Positions 6,701 to 10,921 of a stretch of DNA of 10,921 bases are shown piece by piece (position 1 is the stretch's first letter; each line of letters opens with the position of its first letter). Location of the stretch: the NCBI GenBank assembly GCA_947174985.1, contig CAMWLB010000076.1, forward strand, positions 1 through 10,921, written 5' to 3'. This DNA is from an uncultured Lachnospiraceae bacterium (lineage in GTDB: Bacteria > Bacillota > Clostridia > Lachnospirales > Lachnospiraceae). The translations under genes and the position numbers were made by a program. Below the pieces are notes generated by a model. That model ran no database searches. It was given only the letters and a program-made list of their open reading frames with translations, and was not told the origin of the DNA.

Positions 6701-8055
6701 ACACGTTATGGAGTAGTGAGTTTATTGAAACCGAAGGTGCGACTGTTGCCCAGATACTATATATGCTTGGTGTGGAACCGTTGAGGGATCCATTCGGTCG
6801 CGTTACTGATTTGCGGTTGATTCCCTCGGAAGAACTTGGACGTCCGCGAATTGATGTCGTTGTCCAGACCTCTGGACAATTGCGAGATTTGGCAGCTTCC
6901 AGATTATTCTTGATTACAAGAGCCGTAGAGATGGCTTCGCAGGCCAAGGATGACAAATATCCCAACTATGTTTCAGACGGTATTATTGAATCTGAAAAGC
7001 ATCTTGTAAACAAGGGCGTTTCACCCAAAGAGGCCCGTGAGATGTCAACTGCACGTGTGTTTGGCGGTGTAGATGGGAACTACGGAAGCGGAATTCAGGA
7101 GATGGTCGAGGCGGGAGACAGATGGGATGACGAGAGTCAGATTGCCGAGACTTATATCCATAATATGGGAGCTTCTTATGGTTCGGAAAAAGATTGGGAA
7201 CAAATGCGAGATTACGCATTCGAGGCAGCTTTGACCCGTACTGATGTAGTGGTTCAGCCACGACAGAGTAATACTTGGGGTGCTCTCAGTCTTGATCATG
7301 TTTATGAGTTTATGGGTGGCATGAATCTCGCCGTCAGAAACGTTACAGGCAAAGACCCGGATGCCTACCTTGCCGACTATCGAAACAGAAACCATGCAAA
7401 AATGCAGGAAGTGAAAGAAGCTATAGGCGTTGAAAGTAGAACTACTATTCTCAATCCTACATATATAAAGGAGAAGATGAGCGGCGGTGCCGGCGATGCT
7501 TCCGGGATTGCAGATGTCGTTAGAAACACATACGGTTGGAATGTGATGAAACCTGATGTAATCGACAACGAACTGTGGAACGATATCTACGACACATACA
7601 TCGCTGACAAGCATAATCTCGGAACAAAAGATTACTTCAAGTCTGTCAATCCCGCAGCCATAGAAGAAATTACGGCTGTAATGATGGAGACTGCGCGAAA
7701 AGGAATGTGGAATGCTACAGACGAACAGCTTTCTGCGTTGGCCAAACTTCATACGGAAGTCGTAAACGAGTATCAGCCCTCTTGCTCCGGATTTGTATGT
7801 AACAACGCCAAACTCCGTGAGTATATCGCTTCAAACGTCGACAAAACGACCGCCAAAGCGTATAACAATTCTATAAGCAATATTCGCGCAGAGAATTTCG
7901 GCGCCGATGATGGCAAGATAATGAGGAAAGAAGAATTGAGCAATATCGAAAAGACCACAAGTCATATCAACAGTGGACTTGTACTTGGACTTGTCGCGAT
8001 ATGCGTCCTAGTTGTTTTCCTCGTTATAAGGCGTCGCAGAAAATTGAATAAGTAA
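3739..8055 (+). CDS. hmuS: HmuS, membrane-anchored CobN/BchH-family chelatase-like protein of haem utilisation
   Basis: This 1438-residue protein belongs to the CobN/magnesium-chelatase large-subunit family, whose classical members insert Co or Mg into tetrapyrroles. HmuS of Bacteroidales has been reported to work in the opposite sense, removing iron from haem under anaerobic conditions. Visible parts are an N-terminal membrane segment (about 6-24, preceded by TRRK), an N-terminal CobN region, the core signature H537-FGAHGSLEF with H541 and E545, the following KRRSYAGIINYLTPP segment, the C-terminal LDHVYEFMGG motif (H1187), and a final membrane segment (about 1408-1430) followed by RRRRKLNK. 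Basic residues flank both anchors on the outer sides, so the large domain should face the periplasm. Residues 790-872 form a low-complexity insertion with 15 methionines. No ChlI/ChlD- or CobS/CobT-like ATPase is encoded nearby, which argues against a classical ATP-driven chelatase. The gene overlaps hmuR by 4 bp and hmuT by 1 bp. Confidence 0.9.
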   Translation: MTRRKIILATVAVAIIITAAIVAWRNMASSTKIAFVNYQPITLGEIGKANDNSFIKIENLSVEDLENASKFDMVFVNGMGLRITEEQRESLSKAAESGTPVITTAATNPDNYIVSTDSVDTEFIKQYLQGGGRANYRSMLNYVRKYIDGKKLFIGELTDPKQAPSGMFYHQDLKNPDNEMLYFDSLSEYRQFLQDNNLLKDNSPNIILTGQMGVPDELIAELEATGNVVYPISNIQQAIKNGITDSISPSAMINMAHGRMGDAVVEYLKTKNIPLFSPLNVNRDYDEWMEDKMGMNGGFMSQSVVTPEIDGAIRPWTLFAQFEGSDGVPVIKAIPERLTEFVETVNNYVSLRKKANGEKKVAIFFFKGPGQNSLVAEGMEVAPSLYNMLNRFKEEGYKVENLPSSLPEFEKLINDRGRVFGNYAIGAMSDFVNNANPEIITRSEYEKWVAKDLGKEMSEEITAVDGEFPGHGLKTENGDLALARLQFGNVVLIPQTAAGIGDDDFKIVHGTDMAPPHAYVASYLWARNGFNADAIVHFGAHGSLEFTPRKQVALGSRDWSDRLVGTMPHLYIYSTSNVGEAMMAKRRSYAGIINYLTPPFLESNVRGIYKNLTDAIASYNREAELDNPVSKQLDAASRLVKKYVVELGIHRELRLDSILSKPYSASEIARIENFAEELANEKITGALYVMGIPYDKDKLKSTVLAMTVDPIAYSLHNLDKQRGKNKSEGLAFTGRYVIPARTLASNLLAENRVATDAEICKIAGITLTDLQNARAINEDINGSKDLFSKMMVMGSSMPIAAPTAKLSERKESSSAKMKRMMNATGMSPEKALEMAKKMGADSTAIAKMSAAMQRNSSKSKMKSTHAPKAMGMSAPKYAKDEIDKASAIMEIERAVKNISIYATALANSPECELASVINGLNGGFITPTSGGDPVLNPLVLPTGRNMFAINAEETPSAVAWEKGKTLADNTLKMYRESHNDSLPRKVSYTLWSSEFIETEGATVAQILYMLGVEPLRDPFGRVTDLRLIPSEELGRPRIDVVVQTSGQLRDLAASRLFLITRAVEMASQAKDDKYPNYVSDGIIESEKHLVNKGVSPKEAREMSTARVFGGVDGNYGSGIQEMVEAGDRWDDESQIAETYIHNMGASYGSEKDWEQMRDYAFEAALTRTDVVVQPRQSNTWGALSLDHVYEFMGGMNLAVRNVTGKDPDAYLADYRNRNHAKMQEVKEAIGVESRTTILNPTYIKEKMSGGAGDASGIADVVRNTYGWNVMKPDVIDNELWNDIYDTYIADKHNLGTKDYFKSVNPAAIEEITAVMMETARKGMWNATDEQLSALAKLHTEVVNEYQPSCSGFVCNNAKLREYIASNVDKTTAKAYNNSISNIRAENFGADDGKIMRKEELSNIEKTTSHINSGLVLGLVAICVLVVFLVIRRRRKLNK

Positions 8056-8738
8056 TGGAGACGGTTATAATTCTCATCATGTTTATGGTTGGTTTGAGTT
8101 TCGTGCTCAAACTGACCTTTATGCGCCCTTGGCAAATGTTAGCTGAAGTTGTGGTTCTTGCACTTGCCACCATTTCAACAACCGACATCGCAATCAGCCA
8201 GTCGAAAATACAGATTTCAGAATGGCTACAGACTCCGGACTTAATGCTTGACTTGGCAGTAATCCTCACATTGGACGTGGCTTTACAGATTGCATTTTGC
8301 CTCTGTATGATTTCAGAGCCAAGCAATCTAAAAAATCGAATTATAAAGAATATTCTTTTATTTATTCCCGGTTTGCTTATATTTCCCGTTTCATTTTATC
8401 TGCTCGTGCAGATTATATTCTCTAATGCGGGAATGGATTTTAACCATATCAGCTACTGTTTGGGAGTAGCGATAACAGTTATGATTCCATTACTCGTTTA
8501 TGGTGCAAGATATTTGCTGCCGGAGGACTCCGAACGTCTCGAAGTGATATTCTATATAAATTGTATCATTGCACTCCTTGGAATCATAGCCACCGTGAAC
8601 GGACGGACAGCAACAACAGGTGTCAATGAAGTCAATATTTATTCCTTGCTTGCAATTATTGGCATCACTGTCATCGGCAGTATTCTGGGATTACTACTAT
8701 TTCGCAAAAATCAAAATAAACACAATAATCAGTTATGA
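8055..8738 (+). CDS. hmuT: HmuT, polytopic inner-membrane protein of the hmu locus
   Basis: The 227-residue product is mostly hydrophobic, with about six or seven membrane segments (near 4-23, 29-45, 62-84, 98-122, 132-152, 162-182 and 195-216) and a short polar tail KNQNKHNNQL. I recognise no catalytic motif. Charged or polar residues in or near membrane segments include D44, D66, D74 and E163, which could matter for ion or substrate movement. The name rests on position: it lies between hmuS and the ExbB-like hmuU exactly as in the P. gingivalis hmu order. It starts as TAATG with hmuS (1-bp overlap) and ends in an ATGA overlap with hmuU, so it is probably translated in step with both. It may be the membrane partner of HmuS or a permease; this is not decidable from the sequence. 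Confidence 0.75.
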   Translation: METVIILIMFMVGLSFVLKLTFMRPWQMLAEVVVLALATISTTDIAISQSKIQISEWLQTPDLMLDLAVILTLDVALQIAFCLCMISEPSNLKNRIIKNILLFIPGLLIFPVSFYLLVQIIFSNAGMDFNHISYCLGVAITVMIPLLVYGARYLLPEDSERLEVIFYINCIIALLGIIATVNGRTATTGVNEVNIYSLLAIIGITVIGSILGLLLFRKNQNKHNNQL

Positions 8739-9328
8739 ATGTAATTTCAAATATCCTCTACTGGATTTCGACAGGACTACTCGTGCCTGTCATCGTGTTA
8801 CTCATCTATTTCTTCATTAGGTCAATAATCCTCATTGGTGGATTCTTCGGACAGTATATGGCTGAAAAGAAGACCGCAGCAATGTTGGACGAAAAGGTGA
8901 AGGAGATTAATCCTTCTAACATCAGCGAATATCTTGCGTCTTTTTCAGACAAGAAAGGAATTTTGGTCCTTGACTATCTGAATGAAATTTATAAATCTGC
9001 AGATAGTCCAGCGAGATTGGATATGCTCGTCTCTGAGTACGAGCTTGCAGCTGAGAAAAACATCGCGACCTCAAAGATTCTGACAAAAATGGGACCGATA
9101 CTTGGACTTATGGGAACTCTAATACCTATGGGACCGGCTCTCGTGGGTCTCGCTACAGGCGATATAGCTTCGATGGCATATAATATGCAGGTCGCTTTTG
9201 CCACGACAGTCGTCGGTCTTGTGGTTAGTGCTATCGGATTCATTACACAACAGGCTAAGGAACGGTGGGCGTTGCATAACCTGATGATACTTGACTTCAT
9301 TGTACAGACACTCAAAGATAAAAAATGA
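8735..9328 (+). CDS. hmuU: HmuU, MotA/TolQ/ExbB-family proton-channel protein
   Basis: ExbB/TolQ/MotA proteins form the proton-conducting core of inner-membrane motors that energise TonB, Tol or the flagellum. This 197-residue copy has the expected three membrane segments (about 8-36, 119-140 and 154-172), a cytoplasmic loop between the first and second, and the family hallmarks KMGPILGLMGTLIPMGPAL (118-136) and AFATTVVGLVVSAIGF (154-169). It ends with a short polar KDKK tail. It pairs with the next gene, which has the topology of an ExbD-like partner, and overlaps it by 4 bp. Together they could energise HmuS/HmuT or supply the TonB needed by HmuR; the sequence does not tell which. Family membership is clear. 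Confidence 0.88.
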   Translation: MNVISNILYWISTGLLVPVIVLLIYFFIRSIILIGGFFGQYMAEKKTAAMLDEKVKEINPSNISEYLASFSDKKGILVLDYLNEIYKSADSPARLDMLVSEYELAAEKNIATSKILTKMGPILGLMGTLIPMGPALVGLATGDIASMAYNMQVAFATTVVGLVVSAIGFITQQAKERWALHNLMILDFIVQTLKDKK

Positions 9329-9657
9329 TGGCACGGAGACGTTCAATACTTCGGCGCGGAGAGGATTCCGATCCTATGAGCGTTGTGAGCAACTTGTTTG
9401 ATGTGGCAATGGTGTTTGCGGTTGCACTGATGGTTGCTCTTGTAAGTCGATACAATATGACCGAAATGTTTTCTCAGGAGGATTTTACAATGGTGAAAAA
9501 TCCCGGTAAGGAGAATATGGAAATAATTACAAAAGAAGGCGAAAAAATAAATCGTTATACACCTTCCGATGATCAAAACTCGTCCGGGAATAAAGGAAAG
9601 CGTGTGGGAACAGCTTACGAACTCGAAAACGGAGATATTATTTACGTACCTGAATAA
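9325..9657 (+). CDS. hmuV: HmuV, DUF2149 single-pass protein, ExbD-like partner of HmuU
   Basis: The 110-residue protein has a basic N-terminus (MMARRRSILRR), then DPMSVVSNLFDVAMVFAVAL with one membrane segment at about 23-41, a polar variable linker, and a conserved end RVGTAYELENGDIIYVPE (93-110) typical of DUF2149. Basic residues before the membrane segment suggest that the C-terminal part is periplasmic, as in ExbD/TolR. D25 near the membrane edge is placed like the functional aspartate of ExbD; equivalence is inference. Two ATGs are possible, 9325 (overlapping the hmuU stop as ATGA) or 9328; the first is chosen because it continues the overlap pattern of the operon. It is the last gene, and a strong hairpin begins on its TAA stop. 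Confidence 0.85.
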   Translation: MMARRRSILRRGEDSDPMSVVSNLFDVAMVFAVALMVALVSRYNMTEMFSQEDFTMVKNPGKENMEIITKEGEKINRYTPSDDQNSSGNKGKRVGTAYELENGDIIYVPE

Positions 9658-9702
9658 CAGAGCAGACAGATTTTGTTTTGACAAAATCTGTCTGCTCTGT
9701 TA
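9655..9702. terminator. 22-bp perfect hairpin between convergent genes, probable bidirectional terminator
   Basis: Arms 9655-9676 and 9681-9702 are perfectly complementary over 22 bp around a 4-base TTTG loop. The left arm begins with the TAA stop of hmuV, and the esterase gene on the other strand ends 36 bp further on. Position and strength suit a terminator for both transcripts. There is no clean T-run after the stem on either strand, so it may instead stop RNA decay from the 3' end. Confidence 0.7.
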
Positions 9703-9737
9703 AAATATTGCCAGTCTCTACAAATGTGGTTTGACAA

Positions 9738-10724
9738 TTACTTTGACTGTTCAAATAGCCAATCGCATACGGGCGAAAGCCGATATGCAAAGTTGAATGA
9801 AGCCATGTGCACCATACCCTTGCCATCTTTCGGCAGCACGGTGTTTCCTTCAAATGTTATGAAGTTTCGAGGCTTACCTTTGCTGAGCAACGCAGCAGCG
9901 AGAGAGTCCTGTTCTGCTTGCGGAAGACGTGCGCTCCACGTGGCTTCTGCAAATGAAGCGTTCTCTTTTTTCAAGAGGGCTTTAAGTTGATTTGCGCCTC
10001 CGGTAGCTTCCTTGTCTCCTCCGGCAGTGATATAGACAAATTTCTTATCCTTGAAACCATCCATCTTTGCGACGTCCCACTGGCAGCTCACAAACATTGA
10101 GGCGGCAAAAACGTCAGGATATTTGATATTAAAATAGAGCGACATCATTCCACCCATTGATTGCCCTGTAGTATAGAGGCGGTTTGTGTCGACCTGCTCT
10201 CGTCCGGCAATATCACGGAGAAGTTCGATTGTCTCGTCAACTTCGGGCATGGTCTGCCACTTATTGTCAACGGTAATATATGAATACTGCGGGACAAGTA
10301 CGTAAGCAGGGTGTTTAGCCTGAAACTCAGGGGCAGCCCACACAAGACCGCCATAACCCTGGATCAACGGAGTGAGAGGGTCGGGACCCGGAGTGCTCGC
10401 GTCAGCCATAAACAAGACTAGAGGATATTTCTTTCCCGCCTCAATGTTTTTCGGCGTAAAAAGATTATACTGAAGCGAGTCTCCTTTTTCATTAACAAAA
10501 ACATATTGCTTAAAGGAGGGAACGGTCTCATCAATAAGAGCCTGTAACTCCGGAGATGGAGTGGGTCTATGTCCGCCTCCCATTCCGGGACCTCCCAATT
10601 TGGGTCCTCCTGTGGGTGCTTGTTGAGTTTTCTCCTCTGGCTGCGTTGTTTTCTCGCTTTTTGTGGAACATCCTGTTGCTAAGAGCATTGATAAGATTCC
10701 ACCGAGTAATAAAATTCTTTTCAT
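9738..10724 (-). CDS. Alpha/beta-hydrolase (esterase / prolyl-oligopeptidase-like) lipoprotein
   Basis: This 328-residue protein is an exported serine hydrolase of the feruloyl-esterase/PHB-depolymerase-like or prolyl-oligopeptidase group. A lipoprotein signal has lipobox LLATGC (C19). A low-complexity tether follows (about 20-56, with a Gly/Pro-rich part PTGGPKLGGPGMGGG), and then the hydrolase fold. The nucleophile elbow is GQSMGG with S189. Probable partners are D237 in AGGDKEA and H306 in VHMASFNFAY. Triad assignment is by position and motif. The start gives a complete signal peptide. The gene is convergent with the haem operon and separated from it by the hairpin at 9655-9702, so it is probably an independent unit, perhaps acting on plant or host esters. 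The substrate cannot be read from the sequence. Confidence 0.85.
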   Translation of the reverse strand: MKRILLLGGILSMLLATGCSTKSEKTTQPEEKTQQAPTGGPKLGGPGMGGGHRPTPSPELQALIDETVPSFKQYVFVNEKGDSLQYNLFTPKNIEAGKKYPLVLFMADASTPGPDPLTPLIQGYGGLVWAAPEFQAKHPAYVLVPQYSYITVDNKWQTMPEVDETIELLRDIAGREQVDTNRLYTTGQSMGGMMSLYFNIKYPDVFAASMFVSCQWDVAKMDGFKDKKFVYITAGGDKEATGGANQLKALLKKENASFAEATWSARLPQAEQDSLAAALLSKGKPRNFITFEGNTVLPKDGKGMVHMASFNFAYRLSPVCDWLFEQSK

Positions 10725-10921
10725 ATTATGTAATTTACCGGTTAAGTAGATACCAGTCTCGGAACATGAAAAAAATCACTTAGCGTACAGGTATATGATA
10801 ACAACGGTTTTTCTAACGTAATTGTTTAAACATATTAGAATGGAAATTTAGAAATAGACAGACCAAACTTCTTTAGTCATAAGACTTTTCAGTCTTCAAT
10901 ATCGGAATAATGGAATACAAA
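10725..10921. other. AT-rich non-coding region upstream of the esterase gene
   Basis: I see no convincing gene in these 197 bases on either strand. It should hold the esterase promoter on the minus strand, but no exact TAnnTTTG with a well-spaced -33 is present; TATGTTTA (minus strand, 10834-10827) is a one-mismatch candidate. A short hairpin lies at 10881-10896. Confidence 0.5.
10881..10896. repeat. Short hairpin, AAGACT-TTTC-AGTCTT
   Basis: A perfect 6-bp stem (10881-10886 with 10891-10896) closes a TTTC loop. It is AT-rich and lacks a T-run, so it is a weak terminator candidate for a gene outside the window. The core CTTTTCAG is the same as in the hairpin at 221-234. Confidence 0.35.

Noticed and set aside
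7045..7752. A 235-codon open frame on the minus strand inside hmuS
   Set aside because: It lies antisense to the conserved C-terminal CobN motifs, has no recognisable domain and spans the well-conserved LDHVYEFMGG region; it is a shadow of hmuS.
3739..8055. HmuS as a cobalamin cobaltochelatase (CobN)
   Set aside because: The family match is real, but the membrane anchors, the hmu gene order and the lack of chelatase ATPase or other cob genes point to haem use.
10766..10783. A short reading frame, ATG AAA AAA ATC ACT TAG
   Set aside because: Only five codons long, with no promoter or conserved context; treated as chance.
1..10921. CRISPR arrays, tRNA or rRNA genes, insertion sequences
   Set aside because: No regularly spaced repeats, no cloverleaf or rRNA-like segments, and no transposase or terminal inverted repeats were seen.

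Overview
The window looks like chromosome of an anaerobic gut or oral Bacteroidales bacterium (Bacteroides, Porphyromonas or Muribaculaceae type). The reasons are two exact TAnnTTTG-type -7 elements, A-rich leaders without a Shine-Dalgarno sequence, lipoproteins with an acidic patch after the acylated cysteine, and a HmuY-family haemophore gene next to a TonB-dependent receptor gene. I cannot name the genus.

Most of the window (343-9657, + strand) is one tightly packed seven-gene operon for haem-iron acquisition. Its last six genes follow the order of the Porphyromonas gingivalis hmuYRSTUV locus. The order here is: a lipoprotein of two tandem calycin-like repeats (not part of the classical six-gene set), HmuY haemophore lipoprotein, HmuR outer-membrane TonB-dependent receptor, HmuS (a large CobN/BchH-type chelatase-family protein with a membrane anchor at each end), HmuT (polytopic membrane protein), HmuU (MotA/TolQ/ExbB family) and HmuV (DUF2149, ExbD-like topology). 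Neighbouring genes overlap by 1-8 bp or are 3 bp apart, which suggests one mRNA with translational coupling. A promoter with a -7 element at 301-308 precedes the first gene, and a perfect 22-bp hairpin (9655-9702) starts on the stop codon of the last.

Working model: the two surface lipoproteins capture haem and pass it to HmuR. HmuR imports it into the periplasm with TonB energy. HmuS, probably facing the periplasm, binds the porphyrin and removes or handles the iron. HmuT/U/V form an inner-membrane complex that may energise HmuS or move a product. Cobalamin synthesis is unlikely, because no AAA+ chelatase subunit or other cob gene is present.

Left edge: the 5' end of a divergent gene (131 to beyond 1, - strand) that looks like the DUF542-type N-terminus of a hemerythrin/Ric-like di-iron protein. 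It is separated from the operon by a 211-bp regulatory interval with divergent promoters and three inverted repeats. Right edge: a convergent gene (9738-10724, - strand) for an alpha/beta-hydrolase lipoprotein with a visible Ser-Asp-His triad, then about 200 bp of AT-rich non-coding DNA with one short hairpin.

The most notable signals are a methionine-rich insertion in HmuS, methionines instead of histidines at the expected haem sites of HmuY and HmuR, and the duplicated lipoprotein at the head of the operon.
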